Positions 46,301 to 56,085 of a stretch of 64,000 nt of DNA are shown here, piece after piece. This DNA comes from Methylophilus sp. TWE2 (GTDB lineage: Bacteria; Pseudomonadota; Gammaproteobacteria; Burkholderiales; Methylophilaceae): NCBI RefSeq assembly GCF_001183865.1, contig NZ_CP012020.1:1979839-2043838 (forward strand). The letters are read 5' to 3'. Both the position numbers and the translations under genes were made by a program. Under the pieces are notes generated by a model. The model saw nothing but the letters and a program-made list of their open reading frames with translations, had not been told where the DNA came from and searched no databases. How positions within the stretch are numbered: the stretch's first letter is position 1; every line of letters begins with the position of its first letter.

Positions 46301-46739
46301 CTGGCATGCGCATGAAGAAAATGCATTCTTATCGCTATTCCCTGCAATGCAGCGATGGTTTAAACAGCAAGGGTATATAGACAGCGAGGCTAATCAGGGT
46401 GCTAGCCAAGTCACCACCTTATTGACGACCACCCTGCAATCTGCCGATGGTCGCTGGGTATTACAGCCGCATACACAAGCCGCCTCGGAGTTAGCGATTG
46501 AGCAACTCAGCGAGCGCAAAAAGGTCATAGACCGTACCTTTATCGCAGACGGTGTACGCTGGATAGTCGACTATAAATCCATGCCAGTCTCTGCCAAGGA
46601 TGACCTGCCCACATTGGCAGCTGCATTCAAGCCGCAACTTGCAGCCTATGCACAATTATTCCAAGATGAAGGCCTGCCGATCAAAACCGCTATTCTGTTT
46701 TTAAGCACAGGCCAGATAGCACCTGTAGAGATACTTTAA
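43365..46739 (+). CDS. AddA-like UvrD/REP-family helicase-nuclease
   Basis: 1124 residues. Superfamily-1A helicase: Walker A APAGAGKTELLTQRF (~31-45), motif Ia ITFTNKAASEMRAR, Walker B LVDEFQDTSPMQ, motif III VGDPMQSIYRFRKA, motif V TIHKSKGLEFDTVILPG and motif VI YVAATRAERQLHLLG. A C-terminal RecB-like nuclease domain has DRTFIADGVRWIVDYKS. It forms an operon with the AddB-like gene (4-base overlap) and should be the motor subunit of the break-repair complex. A nitroreductase gene follows within 7 bases and may be cotranscribed by chance. Confidence 0.93.
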   Translation: MNMPDTDFQQALALDAANRQRALDVESFIVEAPAGAGKTELLTQRFLKLLQTVQAPEEIIAITFTNKAASEMRARILDSLLLAAGGEPPDAPHKQITFALGQQALQRSAELQWHLLESPARLRIYTIDSLCANLARQMPLLSRFGTQPAVTEDAWAYYREAANLALQTMDEESLGEPVRRVLRYMDNDQARLEGLLMSMLAKREQWLHLSQTNDQGQAQAALIYLIESELQAALTALPARLQQALMPIARYAASQLPVDHALSALLDWQIPFAATIDHLPGWRALADLLLTSSGGLRKRLDKNMGLPATDEAKPYKEALTEILNGLAQDSDSERALARIRLLPAADNDDDGMIQALSQLLNIAAAQLWLCFQEQNEVDFVEIAQRALKALQEGDEATELAMRLDYRIQHLLVDEFQDTSPMQIDLLKALTRGWQPGDGRTLFAVGDPMQSIYRFRKANVGLFLNAASHGIGDIALAPLKLWRNNRSCPAVVDWINQTFADMLPANDAPQQGAISYRPFVATRAESDGAGVFVHPLIAPVNNEDEEPADLRHLEAEQIIRIIQQTRAEKPDATIAVLVRARKHLHALVTEMRRNHRELSFQAVEIEELANRQIVQDLLTLTHALHQRADRVHWLALLRAPWCGLTLADMHALIGQDGQRSVLSLLADEAVLARLSQDGQARARHVHDVMQSALHWRGRTSISRWVHNTWLRLGGATCLWNENDVQDVQAFFGRIAALEQHGQFSPQALAEDVQKLYAAPDAKADASLQFMTIHKSKGLEFDTVILPGLDSSNPPDDAKLVIWEEVSMEDGNTELVAAPFVPTPLKRQQATITAYDYLNDLDKTRASYEDARVLYVAATRAERQLHLLGAAKSDKNGEPQARKSSFLHLLWPAIQQWFTSEHDIVSRYPSARQEVDIRQFVPKLIRLREASTPAMLQVTKQEMQIAYPAAAEDESTHRLEADIGTLTHLYLQVIAEQGLAAWHAHEENAFLSLFPAMQRWFKQQGYIDSEANQGASQVTTLLTTTLQSADGRWVLQPHTQAASELAIEQLSERKKVIDRTFIADGVRWIVDYKSMPVSAKDDLPTLAAAFKPQLAAYAQLFQDEGLPIKTAILFLSTGQIAPVEIL

Positions 46740-46745
46740 GGACAC

Positions 46746-47426
46746 ATGATGCCAGAAAAAAACACATTAATAGAAAAACAAGCCATTTTAGAAGCATTCA
46801 ACTTCCGCCATGCCTGTAAGGAATTTGATGCCAACAAGCAGATTCCTGCTGAAGAGTTTGAACTGATCCTCGAAGCCGCCCGCCTCTCACCCAGCTCGTT
46901 TGGTTTTGAGCCCTGGCATTTTATTGTGGTGCAAGATAAAACCCTGCGCGAAAGCCTGAAGAAGCATGCCTGGGGCGCACCACTCAAGCTGGATACCGCT
47001 AGCCATTTTGTTTTGTGCCTGGCCATGAAGTCACCTTTTTTAGACCCCAAAAGGCCTTACCTGCCAAAGTTTATGCGTGAAGTACAACATCACCCACAAG
47101 AAGTGGCAGAGATGCGCCTGGGCTTTTACACCCAGTTCCAGCAATCAGACTTCGACCTGACCGATGAGCGCAAACTGTTCGATTGGGCCAGCAAGCAATG
47201 TTATATTCCTCTGGCAAACATGATGACCGTCGCCGCCATGCGTGGCATAGATTCCTGCCCGATTGAAGGTTTTAAACAGAAAGAAACCGATGCCTTGCTG
47301 GCCGAACAGTTTGGGGTCAATCTGCAAGAATACGGATTAGCTTATATGGTGGCCTTTGGTTACCGTAAAGTTGAACCGAAAGCCAAGACACGCAGAGATT
47401 TGTCGCAAGTGGTTAGCTGGAAGTAA
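46746..47426 (+). CDS. Nitroreductase-family NAD(P)H oxidoreductase (NfsB-like)
   Basis: 226 residues. It is a flavin-dependent reductase of the NfsB/nitroreductase superfamily acting on nitroaromatics or quinones; the physiological substrate is unknown. Hallmarks are the FMN-binding start FNFRHACKEFD, LSPSSFGFEPWHFIVVQD, and the late AAMRGIDSCPIEGF and YMVAFGYR. It starts 7 bases after the AddA-like stop; two successive ATGs (46746, 46749) are possible. Confidence 0.93.
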   Translation: MMPEKNTLIEKQAILEAFNFRHACKEFDANKQIPAEEFELILEAARLSPSSFGFEPWHFIVVQDKTLRESLKKHAWGAPLKLDTASHFVLCLAMKSPFLDPKRPYLPKFMREVQHHPQEVAEMRLGFYTQFQQSDFDLTDERKLFDWASKQCYIPLANMMTVAAMRGIDSCPIEGFKQKETDALLAEQFGVNLQEYGLAYMVAFGYRKVEPKAKTRRDLSQVVSWK

Positions 47427-47571
47427 CCGTCCCCAGGGCCATTCGGATAACGCCTGCTAGAGTATTTATCGGCGCATATCACGGTTCAGGCATTGGCCTT
47501 AAAGAGCTATTTAAATGTCTTGGCACCCTTTGATAGAGTCTGATTTCAAAATAAATTCAAAGGGGCAATGG

Positions 47572-47766
47572 ATGAAATCTGTATTTAAAAATATGTTCGC
47601 TTGCAGTGTACTCATATTGGCAACTATGACTGCCCATGCGACGATAGATCATTTGGCTTTTGAGCGTGTGGTTGCGCATGCTGACCTGACTATTACACCA
47701 GACAGGATGGCTTCTTCGGAGGATGAGCAGGCGGACAGTTCAGATGCAGACACCATGCTTGCCTGA
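47572..47766 (+). CDS. Small secreted hypothetical protein, 64 aa
   Basis: Signal-peptide-like start (KSVFKNMFACSVLILATMTA, cleavage after AHA) followed by a ~40-residue acidic tail (SSEDEQADSSDAD). The ATG at 47572 has AGGGG 7 bases upstream; an upstream in-frame start at 47515 is less likely. A clear terminator lies 20 bases past the stop, which supports it being a real gene. Function unknown. Confidence 0.62.
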   Translation: MKSVFKNMFACSVLILATMTAHATIDHLAFERVVAHADLTITPDRMASSEDEQADSSDADTMLA

Positions 47767-47785
47767 TCTGTGATGCAGTTAAAAT

Positions 47786-47815
47786 AAAAAGGCCGATAAA
47801 GGCCTTTTTATTTTT
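47786..47815 (+). terminator. Terminator after the small secreted protein gene
   Basis: Stem AAAAAGGCC/GGCCTTTTT with GATAAA loop, followed by ATTTTT. It can act in either direction and lies between this gene and the convergent dedA gene. Confidence 0.9.
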
Positions 47816-47860
47816 AATCTCTCTCACAAAACCGCTGTTGTATCTGATATTGCTGACCGA

Positions 47861-48478
47861 TTACGCCGCCTCATTTTTGAAATGTCTGCGCACGTACCAC
47901 GCAACAAAGATTAATCCCAGTGCAGCAATCACATAATGAGATTCATGGAAGTACACTTTCAAATCTTCCCAATGTTCACCGGCTTTCATGCCAACATAAC
48001 CCAGCACCCAGCACCAGATCAGTGAGCCAACAAAAGTGTAAGCAATAAAGCGTGTCATATTCATGCGCGCCACCCCTGCCGGGAAGGCAATAAACGTGCG
48101 CACAGCAGGCAATAGGCGTGCGATGAAAATAATGATCTCTCCATGATTGGCAAACCAGCGGTCTGCCATGTCGAGGTCTTTTTTGCTGATGAGCACATAT
48201 TTTCCGAATTTTTCAACCAGCGGACGGCCGCCGTACATGCCGAGGTAATACGCCGGAATTGAGCCGACCACACAGCCAACTGCCCCTGCCAGCGCAATGC
48301 CCCACAGCGTTAAATCGCCCTTACTGACCAGAAACCCTGCAAATGGCATGATGATTTCAGAGGGCAAAGGAATACAGGCGGATTCAATCGCCATCAGCAA
48401 CACAATACCGCCATAACCCATGCTGGCAATCACGGCAATAATCCAGCCCGCCACAGCCGCAACAAACTTTTCTAACAT
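47861..48478 (-). CDS. DedA-family membrane protein
   Basis: 205 residues, a polytopic inner-membrane protein of the DedA/SNARE-associated family, now linked to undecaprenyl-phosphate and phospholipid flipping. Family stretches: an ESACIPLPSEIIMPFAGFLV loop with the conserved Glu and Pro, GSIPAYYLGMYGG, and RLLPAVRTFIAFPAGVARM with the key arginines. It begins within the stop codon of mfd (TAATG), so it is translationally coupled to it, although the functions look unrelated. Confidence 0.92.
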   Translation of the reverse strand: MLEKFVAAVAGWIIAVIASMGYGGIVLLMAIESACIPLPSEIIMPFAGFLVSKGDLTLWGIALAGAVGCVVGSIPAYYLGMYGGRPLVEKFGKYVLISKKDLDMADRWFANHGEIIIFIARLLPAVRTFIAFPAGVARMNMTRFIAYTFVGSLIWCWVLGYVGMKAGEHWEDLKVYFHESHYVIAALGLIFVAWYVRRHFKNEAA

Positions 48479-51400
48479 TACATAAATTCCTTCAAAAGTG
48501 TTTTCACTAATTCTACACGGTGATTGAGATTACCAAGTTGCACAGTGACACGTAATTTATCCGGTCCATTCATGCGGCAGCGTTTATCGCGTTGCAGCAG
48601 ATTAATCAGTTTCATCGGGTCAATATCCGCCTTGGGGTTGAATTGCAGCTGAATGGCCGCATCCGAAGCATCAATTTTGACAATCCCCAATGGTTTAGCT
48701 GCGATGCGCAAGCGGTGGCAAGCAATCAACGCTTCACCAGGCTCAGGCAGCAAACCAAAACGGTCTATCAGTTCTTCCTGCATCGCGTCCAGCGCGTCAT
48801 CGTCTTCGCAGTTGGCCAGGCGTTTATAAATCACCAGCCGCTCGTGCACGTCCGGGCAATAATTGTTGGGTAGCAAAGCAGGGGTATGCAGGTTGATTTC
48901 GGTAGTGACGCCTAAAGGCGCATCCAGGTCTGGCTCTTTACCGGCTTTGAGCTGTTTAACAGCGTGATTGAGCATCTCTGAATACAGGTTAAAGCCGATT
49001 TCCTGCATTTCACCACTCTGGCTGTCGCCCAGCAACTCACCGGCCCCACGGATTTCAAGGTCGTGCATGGCAAGATGAAAGCCTGCGCCCAGGTCTTCGA
49101 GTAGTTGAATCGCATCCAGCCGTTTTTGCGCTTGCGGCGTGATATTACGGTGCGGATCCGTCAACAAATACGTGTAAGCCTGATGGTGGCTACGACCGAC
49201 TCGGCCACGTAACTGGTGCAATTGCGCCAGGCCAAACATATCGGCCCTGTTGATGATCATGGTGTTGGCGGTGGGTACATCAATGCCGGTTTCGACAATG
49301 GTGGTACACAATAACAGGTTGGCGCGTTGCTGGTAAAAATCGCGCATCACATGCTCAAGCTCGCGCTCGCGCAACTGGCCGTGGCCAATGGCAATGCGGG
49401 CTTCGGGGACGATTTTTTCCAGTTTTTCCTTCATCACATAGATGGTATCCACCTCGTTATGCAGGAAATAGACTTGGCCACCGCGCTTGAATTCACGCAT
49501 CACCGCCTCGCGGATAATGCCGTCAGAATAAGGCGTATGGAAGGTTTTAATCGCCAATCGTTTTTGCGGCGGCGTAGAAATCACTGAAAATTCGCGCAAG
49601 CCTTCCATCGCCATGCTGAGCGTACGCGGAATCGGTGTGGCGGTCAGCGTCAGCACATCCACCTCGGCCCGCAGCGCTTTCATCTGCTCTTTTTGCCGCA
49701 CGCCAAAGCGGTGCTCTTCATCGAGAATCGCCAGGCCTAAGTTCTTAAATTTTACGTCTTTCTGGATCAGCCTGTGGGTACCGATGATGATATCAATGCT
49801 GCCATCGGCCAGGCCCTTGAGTGCTTCGGCCTGCTCTTTGGCGGTGCGGAAACGGGAGATTTCAGCAATCTTGATCGGCCACTCGGCAAAACGGTCCACA
49901 AAGTTCTGGTAATGCTGCTCAGCCAGCAACGTGGTTGGCACCAGCACCGCCACTTGACGGCCGCCCATCACGGCCACAAACGCAGCGCGTAATGCAACCT
50001 CGGTTTTGCCAAAGCCGACATCGCCGCACACCAGCCTATCCATGGGGCGGCCAGATTGCATATCTTTGATGACCGCTTCGATGGCATCGAGTTGATCAGG
50101 CGTCTCTTCAAACGGAAAGCCTTCGCAAAAGGCTTCGTAATCATGCAGCCCCAGTGTAAAGGCGTGGCCTTTACGCGCAGCGCGTTGTGCATACAAGTTA
50201 AGCAACTCGGCGGCGGTATCTCGGATTTGCTTCAGGGCTTTTTTCTTGGCTTTATCCCATTGCCCACTGCCCAGGCGATGCAAAGGCGCACTTTCAGGCG
50301 GCCCGCCGGAATAGCGTGAAATCAGGAATAATTGCGAGACAGGCACGTACAGCTTGTCATCGCCAAAATATTCAATCAGCAATAGCTCGGTTTCGCCTTC
50401 GCCAAAGTCGATATTCACAAGGCCTTTGTAGCGCCCTACCCCATGCTGCTCGTGTACCACCGGGTCATCAATCCGCAACTCGGACAAGTCTTTGAGCATG
50501 CCTTCGGCATTGCGCGCTTTTTCCTGATTACGGCGTCGCTGCTGGCGCACGGTGCTGGCATAGAGTTCTGCCTCGGTGACAACGGCCAATGCGCCCGCGC
50601 GTGCATCCTTGTCCACCATGCCTTGATGCAATGGCGCCACCCCCAGCATAACCGGGAAGTTGGATTGGGCAAACCCGGCCCAATCTTCAGCCAGTGAAAA
50701 GCTCAGACCGTGATCGCTGAATAGTTGCGCAATGGTCTCGCGGCGACCCAGGCTCTCGGCGGCAATCAATACCCGCCCGTCAAATTGCTCAATAAACGCT
50801 TGCAGCTTATGCAGGGGCTGCTCGGCGCGACGGTCTACATCCACCGGTGGCAAAACGGTTTGTTGGGCAATTTGCTGCGTAACAAACGCGAAATCATGCG
50901 TGCGCTTAAAAAACTCATCGGCTTTTTGTAGCAATGTTTCCGGGCGCAAGATGGGTTTTTCTGCGTCATGTGCCATCAGGCGGTAACGCGTACTGGCATC
51001 CGCCCAGAATGTTTGCGCTGCCTTGTCCAGGTCCCCATGCAGGCAAAGAACTGTTTGAGTGGGTAAATAATCAAACAGCGTCGCCGTCTGTTCAAAAAAC
51101 AGGGGTAAATACCATTCGACCCCGCCACTGGGCGTGCCTTTGCTCACATCCTTGTAAATTTTGGCGCGTTGCGGGTCGCCCTCAAAATATTCGCGGAACT
51201 GGCTGCGAAAGCGCGTGATCGCCGCTTCATCCATCGGGAACTCACGCGCAGGCAGCATGCGGATTTCAGGCACTGGATAGACACTGCGCTGGGTGTCGAT
51301 ATCAAATGTGCGTATGGTTTCGATTTCGTCATCGAACAAATCTATGCGGTAGGGAAAGGCGCTACCCATGGGGAATAAATCCACCAGCCCGCCGCGCACA

Positions 51401-51885
51401 CTGAACTCACCCGGCGCCATCACTTGGCTCACATGGTGGTAACCGGCCTGTGCACATTGATTGCGCAAGGCCTCCACATCCAGCCGCTGGCCTTTTTTGA
51501 GCATAAACGAATGCGCTGCCAGATATGCCACAGGCGGCAGGCGCAATAATGCGGTTGCCATCGGCACAATCACGACATTGCTCTGGTTCTGGCTCAGTTG
51601 ATACAAGGTTGCCAGGCGCTCGGAGGTCAAGTCAGGATGCGGAGAAAACACGTCATAGGGTAGGGTTTCCCAGTCTGGCAACAGATGCACAGCAATCTCT
51701 TTGCCAAAGAACGGAATTTCATCCATCAGCCGCTGTGCTTCAAACGCACTTGCCGTTAAGACCACTAACGGCGTGTTTGTTGCTTTTAAACCACAAGCCA
51801 GCTCGGCTAATGCCTGACTATCCAGGCCCTGACTTTGAAAAGAAAAGCGCTGCGGATGCCCGATGACGGGGAATGAAACTGCCAT
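48478..51885 (-). CDS. mfd: Transcription-repair coupling factor Mfd
   Basis: 1135 residues. Mfd removes RNA polymerase stalled at DNA lesions and recruits UvrA. N-terminal UvrB-like domains (~1-340, GDWETLPYDVFSP-type block LLPDWETLPYDVFSPHPD) are followed by the RNA polymerase interaction domain near 470-545 (EQHGVGRYKGLVNI). The translocase RecG-like motor has Walker A GDVGFGKTEVALRAA, DEEH box LDEEHRFGVRQ and TATPIPRTL. The C-terminal domain (~1000-1135) completes it. Length is normal. It is followed by dedA with overlapping codons. Confidence 0.98.
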   Translation of the reverse strand: MAVSFPVIGHPQRFSFQSQGLDSQALAELACGLKATNTPLVVLTASAFEAQRLMDEIPFFGKEIAVHLLPDWETLPYDVFSPHPDLTSERLATLYQLSQNQSNVVIVPMATALLRLPPVAYLAAHSFMLKKGQRLDVEALRNQCAQAGYHHVSQVMAPGEFSVRGGLVDLFPMGSAFPYRIDLFDDEIETIRTFDIDTQRSVYPVPEIRMLPAREFPMDEAAITRFRSQFREYFEGDPQRAKIYKDVSKGTPSGGVEWYLPLFFEQTATLFDYLPTQTVLCLHGDLDKAAQTFWADASTRYRLMAHDAEKPILRPETLLQKADEFFKRTHDFAFVTQQIAQQTVLPPVDVDRRAEQPLHKLQAFIEQFDGRVLIAAESLGRRETIAQLFSDHGLSFSLAEDWAGFAQSNFPVMLGVAPLHQGMVDKDARAGALAVVTEAELYASTVRQQRRRNQEKARNAEGMLKDLSELRIDDPVVHEQHGVGRYKGLVNIDFGEGETELLLIEYFGDDKLYVPVSQLFLISRYSGGPPESAPLHRLGSGQWDKAKKKALKQIRDTAAELLNLYAQRAARKGHAFTLGLHDYEAFCEGFPFEETPDQLDAIEAVIKDMQSGRPMDRLVCGDVGFGKTEVALRAAFVAVMGGRQVAVLVPTTLLAEQHYQNFVDRFAEWPIKIAEISRFRTAKEQAEALKGLADGSIDIIIGTHRLIQKDVKFKNLGLAILDEEHRFGVRQKEQMKALRAEVDVLTLTATPIPRTLSMAMEGLREFSVISTPPQKRLAIKTFHTPYSDGIIREAVMREFKRGGQVYFLHNEVDTIYVMKEKLEKIVPEARIAIGHGQLRERELEHVMRDFYQQRANLLLCTTIVETGIDVPTANTMIINRADMFGLAQLHQLRGRVGRSHHQAYTYLLTDPHRNITPQAQKRLDAIQLLEDLGAGFHLAMHDLEIRGAGELLGDSQSGEMQEIGFNLYSEMLNHAVKQLKAGKEPDLDAPLGVTTEINLHTPALLPNNYCPDVHERLVIYKRLANCEDDDALDAMQEELIDRFGLLPEPGEALIACHRLRIAAKPLGIVKIDASDAAIQLQFNPKADIDPMKLINLLQRDKRCRMNGPDKLRVTVQLGNLNHRVELVKTLLKEFM

Positions 51886-52032
51886 AAAAAATTAGACTCT
51901 TATTGCTCAGGTTAGATGAGTATTTGTTGGCGAATCTGCCGAGTTTGTTATTATAACTGCAAGCGTCGATCGGCTGTCATGGAATGACACCATGGACGCC
52001 CGAGCGAATAAAATGCAGCACGGAGAATAAAC

Positions 52033-52707
52033 ATGAACGACAAACAAGCCGTCGCGCTGGAAGCTGCCAGCTTCGTCAAAAGCGAGATGATTGTAGGCCT
52101 GGGGACAGGATCCACAGCCAACTACTTCATTGAAGCACTGGCTGAGCGCCAGAAAACAGAAAATCTGCGGGTGACCACCGTTGCTAGCTCAAATATCAGC
52201 ATGATCAAAGCACAAAGCGTTGGCCTGACTGTGCTTAGCCTGGCTCAACTGAGTCAAATAGACCTTTATGTGGATGGCGCTGACGAAATCACGCCCGACA
52301 ATACCCTGCTCAAAGGCCGTGGCTATGACCTGGTCATGGAAAAACTGCTAGCCAAGGCAGCCAAACAGTTTATTGTGGTGGCCGACAAAAGCAAGCTGGT
52401 GGATCGTATAGGTACCAACTTTCCGATTCCAATTGAAGTCATGCCTTTTGCCTGGCAGGCGGCCAAGCGCAGCATTGAGGCGATTGGTGGTGTGGGTGAT
52501 TTACGGCCAAATGCCGCTAAAGACGGCTTGTGCATCACCAGCCATGGCAGCCTGGTACTGGACATGCGTTTTGATGCCAGCCTGGATGCTCATGCATTGA
52601 ATGCATTGCTCAATAACGTCCCCGGCGTAGTAGAGCATGGCATTTTCGCTCACCTTGCAGACACTATCCTGATTGCTGATCAAGGCAAGATTGAAACGCG
52701 CGTTTAA
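52033..52707 (+). CDS. rpiA: Ribose-5-phosphate isomerase A
   Basis: 224 residues. It interconverts ribose 5-phosphate and ribulose 5-phosphate in the pentose phosphate pathway, which in ribulose-monophosphate methylotrophs also serves formaldehyde fixation. Signature stretches: VGLGTGSTANYFIEAL, the catalytic VDGADEITPDN, and KGRGYDLVMEKLLAK. The ATG has GGAG upstream. Divergent from mfd and 12 bases ahead of the lytic transglycosylase gene. Confidence 0.97.
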   Translation: MNDKQAVALEAASFVKSEMIVGLGTGSTANYFIEALAERQKTENLRVTTVASSNISMIKAQSVGLTVLSLAQLSQIDLYVDGADEITPDNTLLKGRGYDLVMEKLLAKAAKQFIVVADKSKLVDRIGTNFPIPIEVMPFAWQAAKRSIEAIGGVGDLRPNAAKDGLCITSHGSLVLDMRFDASLDAHALNALLNNVPGVVEHGIFAHLADTILIADQGKIETRV

Positions 52708-52719
52708 GCGTTCGTATTG

Positions 52720-54189
52720 ATGCAGCATTATCCAGGCAAGTCAGGGCACGTGAGATGGCTTAAAACCATGCTGGCTGTATTGTGTGCTGCGCTTCTAGGC
52801 TGTAGTGACAGCAATACGCCTAAACAGCTCGCACCTACAAAACCCAAACCAGATCCATATACCATCCGGTTTGTGACCATTAACAGCCCCAGCACTTACT
52901 TTATTGATAGTCAAAACAATTACGCCGGGCTGGAATACGACCTTGCCAAACGCTTTGTCGAGTTTTTAGGCCCCCCCTATTCCCTCAAGTTTATCGTCGT
53001 CGATAGTTTTGACAAGGTATTTCCTACCTTGCTCAGAGGAGACGCCGATATTGCTGCTGCTGATATCAGCATTACTGCTGCGCGTAAACGCCAGGTGTTG
53101 TTCGGCCCGGCATTCAACCAGGTGCAATCCATGGTCGTGTTTAACCGGGAGAACAACAGGGAGCCCAGTAAGGCTGAGGCACTTTTACAAAAACGCATCG
53201 TGCTACCCAAAGGCACCAGCTTTGTAGAACGTATGCGTGAATTACAGTCCAAATTTCCTGCACTAACCTGGAGAGAGTCTGGCAAGCTCAGTTCAGAACA
53301 ACTGATTGAAGCCGTAGCCCGTAACGAGATCGACTTCACCGTGGCAGATAATCACCTGCTTGCCATCATGCAATACAACTATCCTCAACTGGATGCCGGC
53401 ATGATGCTGGGACAAGTGGACAAAATCGCGTGGGCGCTCAATAAATTAAACGATGAGGAGCGGCTTAAACAGGTGGAAGCCTTTTTCAAGAAAATTGAAA
53501 AAGACGGTACCTTGCGTAACTTGCTTGACCGCTACCATGGTTATACCAAGCGCCTGAAACCAGTAGATATCACCGCATTTTTGAGCAAATCGCAAACACT
53601 GCTGCCCAAATATATACGTCTTTTCAAAAACGCACAGGAAATCACTGACATCGACTGGCGCTTATTAGCCGCCCTCAGTTACCAGGAATCTCACTGGGAC
53701 AACTACAGCACCTCCCCGACCAATGTGCGCGGTCTTATGATGCTGACAGAGCAAACCGCCAACATGATGAATGTATCCGACCGCCTGGATCCCAAACAAA
53801 GTGTCGTTGCCGGTGCCAAATTTTTCCTATGGATGAAAGACCGCATCCCAACACGCATTCCCGAGCCGGACCGCACTTTTATGACTTTAGCTGCCTACAA
53901 TAATGGCGTTGGTCATCTTGAGGATGCGCGCATTATCGCGCAACGGTTAGGGCTGAATCCAGACAGCTGGGCCGATGTGAAACGTGGTTACCAGTTACTT
54001 AACGACCCGGCCTATTATGTCAATGCCAGACACGGTTATTGTAGCTGTGGCGCGCCTGTGATCTATACTGAGCTGGTCAGGAGCTACTACCAAATTATGC
54101 AAAAGTACTTCCCCCCTTACGACCCTGGTGTAGATCCATACAAGATCGCAGATATAAAAATGCCCTGGTTGTTGGCCAGGGCATCTTAA
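52720..54189 (+). CDS. MltF-like lytic transglycosylase lipoprotein
   Basis: 489 residues. A basic start precedes a lipoprotein signal (MLAVLCAALLGCSDS, lipidated Cys ~27). A periplasmic solute-binding (SBP family 3) domain spans ~45-275, and a goose-type SLT lysozyme-like domain ~300-440. The catalytic Glu is E323 in SYQESHWD, followed by NVRGLMMLT and AAYNNGVGH. It cuts glycan strands of peptidoglycan; the SBP domain regulates activity in MltF by binding muropeptides. It starts 12 bases after rpiA. The last codons overlap a hairpin that serves as terminator for the opposite-strand gene. Confidence 0.92.
   Translation: MQHYPGKSGHVRWLKTMLAVLCAALLGCSDSNTPKQLAPTKPKPDPYTIRFVTINSPSTYFIDSQNNYAGLEYDLAKRFVEFLGPPYSLKFIVVDSFDKVFPTLLRGDADIAAADISITAARKRQVLFGPAFNQVQSMVVFNRENNREPSKAEALLQKRIVLPKGTSFVERMRELQSKFPALTWRESGKLSSEQLIEAVARNEIDFTVADNHLLAIMQYNYPQLDAGMMLGQVDKIAWALNKLNDEERLKQVEAFFKKIEKDGTLRNLLDRYHGYTKRLKPVDITAFLSKSQTLLPKYIRLFKNAQEITDIDWRLLAALSYQESHWDNYSTSPTNVRGLMMLTEQTANMMNVSDRLDPKQSVVAGAKFFLWMKDRIPTRIPEPDRTFMTLAAYNNGVGHLEDARIIAQRLGLNPDSWADVKRGYQLLNDPAYYVNARHGYCSCGAPVIYTELVRSYYQIMQKYFPPYDPGVDPYKIADIKMPWLLARAS
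54156..54183 (-). terminator. Terminator of the small secreted-protein gene, embedded in the mltF-like coding end
   Basis: Stem TGCCCTGG (54161-54168)/its partner CCAGGGCA (54176-54183), followed on the minus strand by TTTTTATA. It lies 20 bases past the stop of the minus-strand gene and inside the last codons of the convergent transglycosylase gene. Confidence 0.7.
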
Positions 54190-54202
54190 AAAATTCAGAC
54201 CC

Positions 54203-54478
54203 TTAAGTTTTGTTGCACTCAACCACCAAATGGTGTTCTGTTGGCATATAAAAACCATCCCCAGAATCCGGGTGATCTAGCACATGATGTTCCACCAACT
54301 TGAAATCACTGGCGCATAGGTCTTTGGCTTTGGTTTTGCACTCCTCTAAACTGCTGTTGAATTCACTGCAAGTCAATTTAAAACCTTGTTTACCATTGCC
54401 TGCGTCAAACGGGGTGGATTGCACGCTGGCGGAAAAAATGAACAGTACTAAAGGGATAAAACGTGGTGATTTTTTCAT
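54203..54478 (-). CDS. Small secreted hypothetical protein, 91 aa
   Basis: Signal peptide (MKKSPRFIPLVLFIFSASVQ, cleavage near QST) followed by a ~68-residue domain with four Cys (LTCSEF, EECKTKAKDLCASDF and VECNKT), so two disulfides are likely. It resembles small disulfide-bonded periplasmic proteins of unknown role. The start ATG has a GGAG-type site (GAGCTGAGATC). A terminator hairpin lies just downstream, overlapping the neighbouring gene's end. Confidence 0.68.
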   Translation of the reverse strand: MKKSPRFIPLVLFIFSASVQSTPFDAGNGKQGFKLTCSEFNSSLEECKTKAKDLCASDFKLVEHHVLDHPDSGDGFYMPTEHHLVVECNKT

Positions 54479-54677
54479 GATCTCAGCTCCTGTTTAACAA
54501 ATTTCATAAATTTGTCATACCAATGTCACTTTTCTGTGGAAGACATATACGTATGTGCTTAGGAGTTAAGTAAAGTTGCATGAAATTTTTGTGACATGCG
54601 GTTTCTGATAATAAGTACAATTTTCTGAGCCACTGATCGCAACAATTGATGCCATGTCACACACACTAGTTAAAAGT

Positions 54678-54710
54678 AAAAATGCCTTGGCTATCAACCA
54701 AGGCATTTTA
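54678..54710 (-). terminator. Terminator after serS
   Basis: Stem AAAATGCCTTGG/CCAAGGCATTTT around a CTATCAA loop. On the minus strand a T-run with TTTTTAC follows; it lies 20 bases past the serS stop. Confidence 0.9.
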
Positions 54711-54729
54711 AAAACAGCGATTGAATCTG

Positions 54730-56016
<1,287 letters not shown>

Positions 56017-56020
56017 TTAA

Positions 56021-56081
56021 CCGCCGATACACGCGAATAAACACCGATAAAATTGTTTTTTAGACTTGATCATATCGGCGG
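56021..56081. repeat. Short inverted-repeat element between rarA and serS
   Basis: CCGCCGATA (56021-56029) is matched by TATCGGCGG (56073-56081), enclosing 43 bases that include ACGCGAATAAACACCGATAAAA. The style resembles the abundant CGCGAATAAACACGGAT-type intergenic repeats of proteobacteria, but a genome-wide search was not possible. Confidence 0.45.
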
Positions 56082-56085
56082 ATGA

